64,000 nt of DNA, taken from contig NZ_LXVX01000017.1 in assembly GCF_001650725.1 (NCBI RefSeq), positions 1-64,000 on the forward strand, read 5' to 3'. The notes beneath the pieces are model-generated. The model searched no databases and was not told where the DNA came from. It saw only the letters and a program-made list of their open reading frames with translations. Positions 54,327-63,700 of the stretch are shown here, piece after piece. A program made the position numbers and the translations under genes. Each line of letters opens with the position of its first letter. Within the stretch, counting starts at the first letter, position 1. The stretch comes from Sphingobium sp. TCM1. GTDB taxonomy: Bacteria > Pseudomonadota > Alphaproteobacteria > Sphingomonadales > Sphingomonadaceae.

Positions 54327-54352
54327 AAGGCCGGTCCCGCGGGGCCGACCTT
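54327..54352 (+). terminator. hairpin terminator of the small stress gene
   Basis: AAGGCCGGTCC pairs with GGGCCGACCTT (one mismatch, one wobble), followed by ATTGAGTTTT. Confidence 0.6.
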
Positions 54353-54459
54353 ATTGAGTTTTAGGAGAGGATGCCTGAAAGGCAGGGACGCTATGGCGCC
54401 AGATCCGTGCGCCCGCAAATGCGAATTAAACGCCGGTCAATGCAGTTTTTGCAACCGGG

Positions 54460-54807
54460 TCATTCGTCCTCAAGACCGAGCGCTGCAAACCAGTGCGCAT
54501 ATGGCGTGTTGCGCGCAAGGTGCCGATTATAGTCGGGTGCTCCATCGCTCCACCAGACCAGCCCGCGCTCGCCAAGCCGCCGTTTGGCTGCATCGACGAG
54601 GTCGCGGGCGTGACGTTCCGCAGCGCCATCGCCTGCGCGCTTTGCTTCGCCGACATGTTGCCGGGCGTTCATCAATTCCTTGATCAGATGCGTGCGCTCA
54701 CCTTCGGCAAGGGCGGGATTGCTCAGACGCCAGAGGCGCCCCCGCACGACGAAATAGCGACTGTCAGGCGTGACAGGATATTTTGTCAGTGCCGGTTGGT
54801 TGGTCAT
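54460..54807 (-). CDS. conserved-looking hypothetical protein
   Basis: A 115-residue protein: YFVVRGRLWRLSNPALAEGERTHLIKELMNARQHV, a charged helix, and WWSDGAPDYNRHLARNTPYAHWFAALG. Last gene of the SOS-type minus-strand unit; it overlaps alkB-like by 4 bases (ATGA). Domain unknown, but the operon position suggests a role in DNA damage response. Confidence 0.65.
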   Translation of the reverse strand: MTNQPALTKYPVTPDSRYFVVRGRLWRLSNPALAEGERTHLIKELMNARQHVGEAKRAGDGAAERHARDLVDAAKRRLGERGLVWWSDGAPDYNRHLARNTPYAHWFAALGLEDE

Positions 54808-55379
54808 CGACCGGGCTTGAGGCTGCGAAAGGTGATGGACCAGCGCGCCTCTTCCTGTTCTGCAATACTATGTTCCCACTCATGCCGCACTTCGCCGGCG
54901 AGATGATAGATAGAGCGCGGTTCCAGTGATACCGAGCGGCGGGCAAATCCTCGCTCATTCCGCCGCCGGAAGCGCATTGGTGCTGCTGCGCCAAGCGAAA
55001 GACCGACGACATGCTCGAACACCGGCCGATCCTTGTGCCAGCCAATGCCTGCCCCGGGATCATAGCGGATGAGTAATGCCTGGACGAGCGTATCAGGAGA
55101 CAGGCCCGCAAAATCCGCCGCGCGATCGCGGATGGGAAGCAGCCAGCGGGGCAGGGGATCAGCGGCTTCAAACCTGCCCCGTTCGAAATCATAGCTCCAG
55201 CCATAGCTGTGGGTGAGCCGCTTGCCGGTCCAGCGCTGGAAGCGAAACGGGAGAAGCGGCGCCGTGGCGATCCGCTCGATCAACTCCGTTTCTTCAGCAC
55301 GGCTCAAAAAATCGGGCGCGTAGCGAAGCCCCGGAATCTGGGACGGGGCGAAGAGATCAATCTGCTCAGCCATGGTCAC
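54804..55379 (-). CDS. AlkB-like Fe/2-oxoglutarate dioxygenase
   Basis: A 191-residue AlkB-family protein: iron ligands H-x-D in GIGWHKDRPVF, a distal His in SIYHLAGEVRHEWEHS, and the 2-oxoglutarate-binding Arg in WSITFRSLK; substrate loop LPFRFQRWTGKRLTHSYGWSYDF near 45. It removes alkyl groups from DNA or RNA bases. The start is either the GTG at 55379 (overlap GTGA with the SRAP-like gene) or the ATG at 55373. Confidence 0.88.
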   Translation of the reverse strand: MTMAEQIDLFAPSQIPGLRYAPDFLSRAEETELIERIATAPLLPFRFQRWTGKRLTHSYGWSYDFERGRFEAADPLPRWLLPIRDRAADFAGLSPDTLVQALLIRYDPGAGIGWHKDRPVFEHVVGLSLGAAAPMRFRRRNERGFARRSVSLEPRSIYHLAGEVRHEWEHSIAEQEEARWSITFRSLKPGR

Positions 55380-56035
55380 AGCAGCGCCAACTGGCCGTCA
55401 GCCGAAGGCGGGCGCTTGCCGCTCCGCCACACATCCTCGGTCGCCTCGACGCGGAAGCGCTCGGCCGAGAAGGGCGAACGGAACTGAAAGCCGATCACCT
55501 CCCGGATCGAGCCGTGAAGCCAGCCGTCATATTCATGGGGATCGAGCAGTACCGGCATACGGTCATTGGTGGGTCGCACGGCCTCATTCGCCTCCATCGT
55601 CATGCCGGCATAGACCGGGCCTTGCTCGGGCATGTTCCGGCAAAAGCCCGCCCAGGCCATCAGGGGCTGGCGCTTCAACGAAAACCAGGTGCGGGTCCGT
55701 TCGCCCGGCACACCGTCGGGATTGGCGAAATGGGTAAGGACGATGAGGCACCTATAGCGCGCATCCTCGGCCAACTGATCCCACATCGGATTGGTGAGAT
55801 CGGCGACCAGACCGATCCGGCCGGGTTCCTCTCCTCGTTCCCGCATCTCGCGGGTGAGGCGCCGAAATCCCCAGGTCACGCCGCGCATGATCCGTCGGCC
55901 TTTGTTTTCGAAGATCACCAGCCCAAGCGCGCCTTCGGTGGTCTCGGATGGAAGCTCGATCGCGGCCGGCATATCGGCGCTGAAATGCTCTGCAACCTCG
56001 CTTATTCCCGCCGCCATGCAATGCAATCTCGACAT
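55376..56035 (-). CDS. degenerate SRAP-family protein (active residues lost)
   Basis: A 219-residue SRAP-fold protein, clearly related to the intact one at 52365-53012 (RCLI-LTHFA, GERTRTWFSL, AWAGF-R, DRMPVLL, YD-WLHG). The four catalytic positions differ: residue 2 is Ser (MSRLHC) instead of Cys; the Asn of VNNIADL is replaced (IGLVADL); FAE is FAN; and HDRMP is NDRMP. It should not form the abasic-site cross-link. Start at the ATG at 56035 gives the normal SRAP N-terminus. It may be a binding-only protein. Co-transcribed with alkB-like. Confidence 0.85.
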   Translation of the reverse strand: MSRLHCMAAGISEVAEHFSADMPAAIELPSETTEGALGLVIFENKGRRIMRGVTWGFRRLTREMRERGEEPGRIGLVADLTNPMWDQLAEDARYRCLIVLTHFANPDGVPGERTRTWFSLKRQPLMAWAGFCRNMPEQGPVYAGMTMEANEAVRPTNDRMPVLLDPHEYDGWLHGSIREVIGFQFRSPFSAERFRVEATEDVWRSGKRPPSADGQLALL

Positions 56036-56044
56036 GGGAGCTAA

Positions 56045-56410
56045 TCAGTTTGGTTTCTGGCCGTCGCCGGCAGCAAGGTTGAAACGGTCGAGCAGAGCAT
56101 CGATCGGATGGATGCCGGTTTCTTCAAAGGCGGAGCGTAGATTCTGGGCATGCTGTCCCAGCATCTTGCCATAGGTTTCGGCGCCTTTGCGCAGGCTCTG
56201 CCGTGTCGGGAATTCTGGCGCCTGCTCCATGACGCAGGCGAGGCCCATCAAAATGCCTTCGACCGCCAGATCGGGATCGACTGTCTGATCGCTGTCCCGG
56301 ACCGCTGATCCCAGGATCAGTTCCAACGTCTGCTGGGCAACGCGAAGCTGCGTCGCTTCGCTCTGCGGCAGGCTATCGATGCCTTCAATGGCGATGATGC
56401 GTGCGGTCAT
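56045..56410 (-). CDS. hypothetical helical protein
   Basis: A 121-residue protein: TQLRVAQQTLELILGSAVRDSDQTVDPDLAVEGILMGLACVMEQAPEFPTRQSLRKGAETYGKMLGQHAQNLRSAF... No recognised domain. It is in the same unit: 12 bases after the 54-residue gene and 9 before the SRAP-like gene. Likely an SOS-controlled accessory. Confidence 0.6.
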   Translation of the reverse strand: MTARIIAIEGIDSLPQSEATQLRVAQQTLELILGSAVRDSDQTVDPDLAVEGILMGLACVMEQAPEFPTRQSLRKGAETYGKMLGQHAQNLRSAFEETGIHPIDALLDRFNLAAGDGQKPN

Positions 56411-56422
56411 GCTGCTGCCTCC

Positions 56423-56587
56423 TTACCAGGGAATTTCATCGTCGGTGACAAGTTCGGGATCATGCGCGGCATGATAGCGCGGCGGCATCGAGTCGCGTTC
56501 CGATTCGTTGGCAGGCTGGACGACCGAAGGCTCTCCCACAGCCTCCTCGCCATGCTTGGGGCTCAATTTTCTTCGCTGCGTGGCCAT
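56423..56587 (-). CDS. small hypothetical protein (54 aa)
   Basis: MATQRRKLSPKHGEEAVGEPSVVQ...ERDSMPPRYHAAHDPELVTDDEIPW. Codon structure is clean and the stop lies 12 bases before the next gene. It is the first gene of the minus-strand damage operon, transcribed away from the LexA box at 56670. No known function. Confidence 0.55.
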   Translation of the reverse strand: MATQRRKLSPKHGEEAVGEPSVVQPANESERDSMPPRYHAAHDPELVTDDEIPW

Positions 56588-56669
56588 TGGTTTTCCTGCC
56601 TTGTTTCAGAAGCGTTTCGCCTGACACGTCGTCTGTTCGACTCCGCCCCGTTGACTTGGCTTCAGTATA

Positions 56670-56684
56670 GAACAAAATAGGAAC
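56670..56684. promoter_or_regulatory. LexA (SOS) box, alphaproteobacterial type
   Basis: GAAC-AAAATAG-GAAC: perfect GAAC-N7-GAAC. It lies 34 bases before imuA and 83 bases from the divergent small gene, so it can control both directions. Confidence 0.85.
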
Positions 56685-56717
56685 GAATCCAACCGCGAGC
56701 CAGAAGGAGGCCCTTCA

Positions 56718-57479
56718 ATGACGGAAAGAGGGGCGCGTCCCCGTGTTGCTGCCTTGCGCGCCCAGATTGCCGAGATCGAGGGTGCAGAACGTCGGCGCAA
56801 AGAGGTTTTGCCTTTCGGACTGGAGATAGTGGACGCCAAACTGCCTGGTGGCGGGCTGGCGCTCGGTGCGCTGCACGAAGTCGCAGGTGGTGCCCAGGGC
56901 GTGACCGACGGTGCGGCCGCTGCGCTGTTCACCGCCGGCATTCTCGCGCGGGTGAGTGGCAGCATCCTTTGGTGCATGACCGAGCCCGATCTGTTCGCAC
57001 CCGCGATTGCGCAGGCGGGGCTCGATCCCGATCGCGTCATCTATGTGGAAGCCCGCGATGAGACGGCAGTGCTCGCCTGTTTCGAAGAAGGGCTGCGCCA
57101 TGGCGGCCTTGGCGGGGTGGTGGCGGAACTCGCGCGGCTGTCGATGACATCTTCGCGGCGCCTCCAGCTGGCGGCCGAGAGCAGCGGCACCATCGGCATT
57201 GCGATCCGGCGCTGGCGGCGCCTGGCCGAAGCGTCGGACTTTGGCCAGCCCACGGCGGCCGCGACGCGATGGCGGGTGACTGCCGTTCCGTCTGAACCCT
57301 TGCCAGTGCCGGGGGTTGGTCGGCATCGCTGGTTTGTCGAGCTCATACGGTGCCGGGCAGGGGAGAGCGCCGATTTTCTGGTGGAAGCCTGCGATGCGAC
57401 AGGTTGTCTCGCTCTTCCTGCCGACTTGGCCGACGGATCGGCTGCGTCGCAGGCTTGGGCAGGGCGCGCCGCCTCCTGA
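56718..57479 (+). CDS. imuA: ImuA-like RecA-fold protein of the SOS mutasome
   Basis: A 253-residue protein: LRAQIAEIEGAERRRKEVLPFGLEIVDAKLPGGGLALGALHEVAGG, the head of ImuA/SulA-like proteins, with WCMTEPDLFAPAIAQAGLD and RLSMTSSRRLQLAAESSGTIGIAIRRWR. It assists ImuB and DnaE2 in translesion synthesis. It is directly downstream of the LexA box, and its 3' end overlaps imuB by 86 bases. Confidence 0.88.
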   Translation: MTERGARPRVAALRAQIAEIEGAERRRKEVLPFGLEIVDAKLPGGGLALGALHEVAGGAQGVTDGAAAALFTAGILARVSGSILWCMTEPDLFAPAIAQAGLDPDRVIYVEARDETAVLACFEEGLRHGGLGGVVAELARLSMTSSRRLQLAAESSGTIGIAIRRWRRLAEASDFGQPTAAATRWRVTAVPSEPLPVPGVGRHRWFVELIRCRAGESADFLVEACDATGCLALPADLADGSAASQAWAGRAAS

Positions 57480-58914
57480 CGCGCCGCTGATCCTTGCTGG
57501 CATGGACAGGCAACGCCGGGTGATCACCGCGGCGAACGCAGCCGCGCGCATGACCGGTCTGTATGCAGGCATGGCCGTTACCCAGGCGCAGGCGCTGGTG
57601 CCCGATCTTCTCATCATGGATGCCGAGCCGCAGGCGGACCGGGAAGGACTGGAGCGTCTCGCGGTCTGGTCGCTGCGCCGCTATGCGCCGATCATAGCGG
57701 TCGACCCGCCTGATGGGCTGATGCTCGACATCACCGGCGCAGCACATGCCCATGGCGGCGTCATGGGCGTGCTCAAGGACGTGGTGACGCGACTTGCGCA
57801 GGTAGAGACGGCGGCGCGCGCAGTGTGCGCGCCCGCCTATGGCGCCGCACACGCGTTGGCGCGCTACGGTGTCGAGCCGCTACGCGCCATCGATCCGTTG
57901 CAGCTGCCCGACGCCATCGCGGACCTGCCGATAGCGGCGCTTCGCCTCGACCAGCCTGTCGTCATTGCCTTGAGCAAGCTGGGCCTCGATACGATCGCCG
58001 ATCTGGAAGCCATGCCGCGGGCCTCGCTCGCGCTGCGCTTCGGCTCGATGCCGGGCCTGCGGCTCGATCAGGCTTATGGCCGAGTTTCCGAGCCCTTCGA
58101 GCCGGTGACGGCGCCCGAGCGCATCGAGGTCGAATGGCGATTTGCAGAACCGATCGGCGCACCCGAGACCCTTGCCCGCTACACGCACAAGCTGGTCGAG
58201 AGCCTCTGCCAGCAGCTGGAGGAAGCCGGCGTCGGCGCGCGGCGGCTGGATTTGCGCTTCTACCGTGTCGATAACCGGATCGAGGCGATCCGGGCAGGGC
58301 TTGCCAAGCCGAGCCGGGACAGGAAGCAGATGGGAAGGTTGCTCTGTGATCGGATCGAGACGGTCGATCCTGGCTTTGGTGTCGAAAAGATGCTGCTCGC
58401 CGCGCCTCTGGTCGAGCCGCTTGGTCTTCGCACCATCTCGCATCTGGGTGAGACGCCGATGCCCGATGTCGCGGCGCTCGTCGACATATTGGGGAACAGG
58501 GTGGGGGAGGAGCGGCTCTACCGGGTTGCTGCGCGGGAGAGCGATATTCCCGAACGCTCCGTCACCCGCATTCCGCCCATGGCTGACCCGACACTGCTGC
58601 GCTGGCCCGAACGCTGGCCACGCCCGGCCCGGCTGTTCCGGCGGCCTGAGTCCATCGAGACCATAGCGCTGTTGCCTGATCATCCGCCGGTCCATTTCGT
58701 CTGGCGCGGCATGCGCCGGAAGGTGAAACGCGCGGATGGGCCGGAGCGCATCTATGGCGAATGGCATGTGAGCGACGAGGAGTGGTTGAGCGTGCGCGAT
58801 TATTTTCTCGTCGAGGATGAAACGGGCGCGCGTTACTGGGTGTTCCGTCAGGGCGATGGCGTGGACAGTGCCACGGGCGGGCAGGGCTGGTTCCTGCATG
58901 GCCTCTTCGCTTGA
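57394..58914 (+). CDS. imuB: ImuB, inactive Y-family polymerase adaptor
   Basis: A 506-residue protein starting MRQVVSLFLPTWPTDRLRRRLGQ, the usual ImuB N-terminus, in which the D-x-D of active Y-family polymerases is replaced. Palm/finger parts (AANAAARMTGLYAGMAVTQAQAL), VDPPDGLMLDITGAAHAHGG and thumb helix GLDTIADLEAMPRASLALRFG follow, with a C-terminal region for ImuA/DnaE2 and clamp contact. The frame is open to 57316, but the chosen ATG gives the family start, at the cost of an 86-base overlap with imuA. Confidence 0.9.
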   Translation: MRQVVSLFLPTWPTDRLRRRLGQGAPPPDAPLILAGMDRQRRVITAANAAARMTGLYAGMAVTQAQALVPDLLIMDAEPQADREGLERLAVWSLRRYAPIIAVDPPDGLMLDITGAAHAHGGVMGVLKDVVTRLAQVETAARAVCAPAYGAAHALARYGVEPLRAIDPLQLPDAIADLPIAALRLDQPVVIALSKLGLDTIADLEAMPRASLALRFGSMPGLRLDQAYGRVSEPFEPVTAPERIEVEWRFAEPIGAPETLARYTHKLVESLCQQLEEAGVGARRLDLRFYRVDNRIEAIRAGLAKPSRDRKQMGRLLCDRIETVDPGFGVEKMLLAAPLVEPLGLRTISHLGETPMPDVAALVDILGNRVGEERLYRVAARESDIPERSVTRIPPMADPTLLRWPERWPRPARLFRRPESIETIALLPDHPPVHFVWRGMRRKVKRADGPERIYGEWHVSDEEWLSVRDYFLVEDETGARYWVFRQGDGVDSATGGQGWFLHGLFA

Positions 58915-59134
58915 GCGACAAAATCGGCGGTGTGTACAGCTTCGTGAAGCAGGTGCCGATCGCAACGAAAAGCGAACCCTTCTGCCCTGCCATTTCCGAG
59001 GAACGCGATCGGACGCGGCCCATCAGCCGCGATCGAGGATAGCGCGCGCGCTTTGCCATTTTCCGTAACACATCTACAGCATGGGTATATTTGCCATGTT
59101 GCCGCGCCAGCATCGCTAGACCATAGGCTCCTCA

Positions 59135-59308
59135 ATGGCTGATGAAACAAACGCTATAATTTTACGGGTGGTTGAGCGCGCCCCGCAATGGCTGCGCCAC
59201 GATCTGGAATCGAAGGACGCCGCCGCGCGCCGCCGCGCGGAAGAAACATTGGCGGCGATGATCAGTGATGCGCTCGCCAATGGAACCGGCGCCAACCGGG
59301 AGGATTAA
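59135..59308 (+). CDS. small DUF6771-like protein (57 aa)
   Basis: MADETNAIILRVVERAPQWLRHDLESKDAAARRRAEETLAAMISDALANG: short helical sphingomonad protein. Weak ribosome site. It lies 220 bases after imuB; function unknown. Confidence 0.65.
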   Translation: MADETNAIILRVVERAPQWLRHDLESKDAAARRRAEETLAAMISDALANGTGANRED

Positions 59309-59347
59309 GCGCGGAACTTCGTTGCAGGGCGAGGATAACTAAGCGTC

Positions 59348-59677
59348 GTGGAGAATGCGGTGTCCGGATTGTCTCTCGTCCTTGCCGTGGTGTTGATCGG
59401 AGCGTCGATGGCGTCTGTCGCCGAGCCTCATGAAGCGCTGCACATCATGTGCGCACAGGGCCGCACCTTTGATGTCCGGATCAGCGCTGACCAGGCCCGC
59501 GTCCAACTGGCCGATGGCCAGTTGCTGCTCACCCGCAAGCCGTCATCGCTGGGCGATCATTTCCGTAATGACGATGCGACGCTGATCATTGACGAGGATT
59601 TTGTCGCCTTCGCTCAGCGAGGGGACTGGGATTGGCAGGATTGTCATGTCGATCCGTCTTTCGGTCCGAAACGGTGA
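59348..59677 (+). CDS. secreted MliC-like (lysozyme-inhibitor-fold) protein
   Basis: A 109-residue protein: GTG start, hydrophobic signal SGLSLVLAVVLIGASMASVA, then HIMCAQGRTFDVRISADQARVQLADGQLLLTRKPS and a second Cys in WQDCHVD. The C...G-x-x-F-x-V start and paired Cys match MliC-type lysozyme inhibitors. Distant match only. A terminator follows. Confidence 0.55.
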   Translation: MENAVSGLSLVLAVVLIGASMASVAEPHEALHIMCAQGRTFDVRISADQARVQLADGQLLLTRKPSSLGDHFRNDDATLIIDEDFVAFAQRGDWDWQDCHVDPSFGPKR

Positions 59678-59760
59678 CGAAACCATCTTGAAAAGCCACC
59701 GCAAGAGCATAGCCTGAAACTGTCGCTCTTTTCCCCTTGAGCGGCACGTCCCTGACCTCA

Positions 59761-59801
59761 CCCCGCCGTGAAGCTTTGCTCCGGCGGGGAGTCTTTGATT
59801 T
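59761..59801 (+). terminator. rho-independent terminator
   Basis: CCCCGCCG (59761-59768) pairs perfectly with CGGCGGGG (59782-59789), followed by a T-rich AGTCTTTGATTT. Ends the MliC-like gene. Confidence 0.7.
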
Positions 59802-60086
59802 AATAGCGTAGTGTCAGGCTGCCGCGGAGAGCGGAAGCATGGCGCTCAAATTGGGGGCATGGCCGCTGCGGGCCTGGATTTTTTCCTGATAGGTAAGGCT
59901 GCTGACCGCAGCCTGATCGCCATCTTCAAACTCATTCCTGCTGGTTTCGAGGATCCCGCTGTGGTCGCGAACCTTGCGGTCAGTCGCCGTGCCGATGATG
60001 GCCTGTGCCCCTTCCGAGCCAGGGAGCGGGGCTGCAGCTTCACGTGACGGCTGGAACAAGCCGGTGGTTCTTGCTGGCTGGGCCGG
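59802..60086. other. no gene supported
   Basis: A minus-strand frame of 81 codons (59814-60059) has no recognised domain. It follows the TolA-like gene on the same strand but lacks clear support. Confidence 0.3.
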
Positions 60087-60633
60087 TCAGCTATCCGCTC
60101 TCCAGCGATCCAGCGCAGCGTCATATTTCTTGCGGGCGGCATTGATGGTTGCTTCGAGCTTGGCCAAATCCTTTTGTCCTGTGGCCCGGAGCCGCGAAAT
60201 CTCGTCCTTCAGCCGGGCGCGCTGATCTTCCAGTGCCGACAACTTGGCATCAAGCGCCTGTTGCTGGGCCTCCAGCTTTTGTTCGGCCGCGTCGAGCGCG
60301 GCCCGATTTGGCCGGGGGGCGCGGCTTTCTGCGCCGAGGCGGCGCGGCGGGTGAGACGTCCGGCGTCTCCTTGGCCGGGCGTGCCGGCGGCTTCGATTTG
60401 GCCAGCGACGCGAGATGCTGCGCAGCGCTGCCGCGGGGCACTTTGATTACCGTGCCGGGCTCGGCCAGTGGCGCCTTCATGAGCTTGGGATCGGTCACCT
60501 GCTCGGCAAGGCCGCTCGCGAAGAGATTACTGTCGGCACCCCATGCCTCCAGTGCCTTCTTCTGGCTAGGCACGGCGACATAGGCGTCATGAAAGCCGAT
60601 CGGGGTTCGAAACACCTTGAGTTTGGCGGCCAT
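60087..60633 (-). pseudogene. TolA-like coiled-coil protein, apparently frameshifted
   Basis: The N-terminal frame (start 60633) reads MAAKLKVFRTPIGFHDAYVAVPSQKKALEAWGADSNLFASG, a family often found beside dnaE2 in sphingomonads. After a Pro/Lys-rich linker it turns into an Arg-rich low-complexity end that stops at 60250. In another frame from about 60320 to 60087 a coiled coil appears (ALDAAEQKLEAQQQALDAKLSALEDQ...ALDRWRADS-stop). The six-G run at 60314-60319 is a likely slip site. It is either a broken gene or a sequence error; an intact gene would be ~180 residues. Confidence 0.6.
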
Positions 60634-60731
60634 CGTCTCGTCTCCCAATCCCTCACCCTGGTCAGCGGGACGCCATCTCAACGCAGATGGGCGCAAATCG
60701 GCTGCACGCGCGATTGACTCTTTGGGCGTCA

Positions 60732-60746
60732 GAACAAATAGCGAAC
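60732..60746 (+). promoter_or_regulatory. LexA (SOS) box upstream of dnaE2
   Basis: GAAC-AAATAGC-GAAC: perfect GAAC-N7-GAAC, 38 bases before the dnaE2 ATG. Confidence 0.85.
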
Positions 60747-60783
60747 AATATGCGCTGTGATGTGAGAATCGGCAGGTGCCGCC

Positions 60784-63700
60784 ATGCGATATGCTGAACT
60801 TCAGTGCGCCTCGCACTTTTCCTTCTTACGCGGCGCGTCGAGCTGCGAGGAGCTATTCGCCCAGGCGCAGGCCTGCGGTCTCGAGGCGCTCGCCATCACC
60901 GACCGCAACAGCCTGGCCGGGATCGTTCGCGCCCATGAGGCGGCGAAGGTCACCGGGGTCCGGTTGATCGTCGGCTGCCGGCTCGACCTTGCCGAAGGGC
61001 AGTCTCTTTTGGTCTATCCCATGGACCGACCTGGCTATGCTCATCTCTGCCGCTTGCTCAGCCGCGGCAAGAAGCGGGGCGGGAAGGGCAAATGCATCAT
61101 CGGTTGGGATGACGTCGCGGATTTTGCCGAAGGGCTTCTCGCCATCTTATTGCCGGCTGAGGTGGAGGAGGCGCAGGCCGTCATCGATCGCTTCGCCGGG
61201 ATATTTGCTAGACGGGGCTATCTGGCGCTGACGCTGCGCCGTCGGCCGGGCGACCAGCTTCGCCTGCATAATCTCTCCAACTTGGCCGCGCGCCATCGCG
61301 TGCCGACCGTAATCACGGGCGACATCCTCTATCATCATCCGCATCGCCGGGTGCTCCAGGAGGTCATGACCTGCACCCGCCATCGCTGCACCATCGATGA
61401 GCTGGGCGCGCGGCGCGAGCTCTATGCCGACCGCTATCTGATGCCGGCGGCCGAAATGCACCGGCTCTATGGCCGCTATCCCCAGGCGCTTGCGCGGACA
61501 CTGGAAATCGCCGAGCGCTGCCGTTTCTCGCTCGACGCGCTCAAATATCAATATCCGCAGGAAGTGAGCACCTCTGGGCAGACGCCGCAGGCGGCGCTGG
61601 AACAGATGAGCTGGGTGGCGGCGAAGGCCCGCTATCCTGACGGCGTGCCCGACAAGGTCGCGCGCCTGCTGCGCCATGAGCTGGGGCTGATCGCCGAGCT
61701 TGGCTATGCGCCCTATTTCCTGACGGTGAACTCGATCGTCCAATTCGCGCGGAGCCGGGACATTTTGTGCCAAGGGCGGGGATCGGCGGCCAACAGCGCG
61801 GTCTGCTATGTGCTGGGGATCACCTCAATCGACCCGGAACGCTCCGACCTGCTGTTCGAACGGTTCATCAGCCAGGAGCGCAAGGAGCCGCCCGATATCG
61901 ATGTCGACTTCGAGCATGAACGGCGCGAGATTGTCATGCAGTGGGTGTTTGACACCTATGGCCGCGATCATAGTGCGCTCTGCTCGACCGTTATCCGCTA
62001 CCGCGCCAAGGGCGCGATCAGGGATGTCGGCAAGGCGCTGGGCCTCTCGGAAGATCTGATCAAGGCGCTCTCGGGTCAGGTCTGGGGCTGGAGCGAAGAG
62101 GGCGTGCAGGAGCGCCATGCCGCGCAGCTCAACCTCAATCTCTCCGACCGGCGGCTGCGGATGGCGCTGGATCTCGCGCGGGAACTAATCGGTACGCCGC
62201 GCCACCTCTCGCAACATCCCGGCGGGTTCGTGCTGACCCACGACCGGCTCGACGAACTGGTACCAATCGAGCCCGCCGCCATGGCGGACCGGCAGGTGAT
62301 CGAGTGGGATAAAGACGATATCGACGCGCTTAAATTCATGAAGGTCGACTGCCTGGCACTGGGCATGCTGACCGCGATGAAACGTGGGTTCGATTTCCTG
62401 GAGCAGCATAAGGGCATCCGCATGGATCTGTCCTCTATCCCGCCCGAAGATCCCCGCACCTATGCGATGATTCGCGCCGCCGACACGCTGGGCGCCTTCC
62501 AGATCGAGAGCAGGGCGCAAATGGCGATGCTCCCGCATATCAAGCCGCGCACCTTCTATGATCTGGTGATCGAGGTGGCGATCGTGCGGCCGGGACCCAT
62601 TCAGGGGGACATGGTCCATCCCTATCTGCGCCGCCGGGCGGGCAAGGAGAAGGTCGAATATCCCAAGCCGGAGCTGGAAAAAGTGTTGGGCAAGACGCTG
62701 GGCGTACCGCTGTTCCAGGAGCAGGCGATGCGAGTCGCGATCGAATGCGCTGGGTTTACCGCGTCTGAGGCGGATCAACTTCGACGCGCCATGGCGACGT
62801 TCAAGTTCACCGGCGGCGTGTCGAAGTTCAAGGAGAAGCTGGTGAGCGGCATGGTTGAGCGGGGTTACACCGCCGAGTTCGCAGAGAAGACTTTCGGACA
62901 ATTGGAGGGCTTTGGCAGCTACGGGTTCCCCGAAAGCCATGCGGCCTCGTTCGCGCTGATCGCTTATGCGTCATGCTGGCTCAAATGCTGGCATCCCGAA
63001 ATCTTCTGCACAAGCCTACTCAATGCTCAGCCCATGGGCTTCTACGCGCCCGCCCAGATCGTGGCCGATGCCAGGGCGCACCGGGTTGACGTGCGGCCAG
63101 TCTGCATTAACGCCTCGCGCTGGGACTGCACGCTCGAGCCAACCGCGGGCGACCGGTTCGCGGTGCGGCTCGGCATGCGGATGGTGACCGGGCTGAAGGA
63201 GGCGGACGCCGCCCGGATCATCGCGGCGAGGGCAGATGAGCCGTTCGTCAGCGTGGAGGAATTATGGCGTCGGGCCAGTGTGGGGGCAGGGGCACTCAAT
63301 CGACTGGCGGAGGCCGATGCCTTTCGTGCGTCACTTGGGCTTGCACGGCGCGAAGCGCTATGGGCGATCAAGGGGCTGCGTGACGAGCAACTACCACTGT
63401 TCGCGGCCGCCGACGCGCGGGAGAATGGGTTCGTTCAGGAGATTGTCGAACAGCCGTTGGCGTTGCGGCCGATGAGCGAGGGCAGAGAGGTGGTGGAGGA
63501 TTATGGTCATGTCGGCCTCACCCTTCGCCAGCATCCCCTGTCGTTCCTGCGCGAGGAATTGCTCCGACAGAAGATGGTACCATGCAGCGCGCTCGATACC
63601 ACCAGGGATGGGCGCTATATCTGGCTGGCGGGGCTCGTTCTGGTGCGCCAGCGGCCGGGGTCAGCCAAGGGCGTGATGTTCATCACTATCGAGGATGAGA

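Noticed and set aside
57880..58965. 361-codon minus-strand frame opposite imuB
   Set aside because: Antisense of a confident ImuB sequence.
59814..60059. 81-codon minus-strand frame after the TolA-like gene
   Set aside because: No recognisable fold and no clear ribosome site; kept as unassigned.
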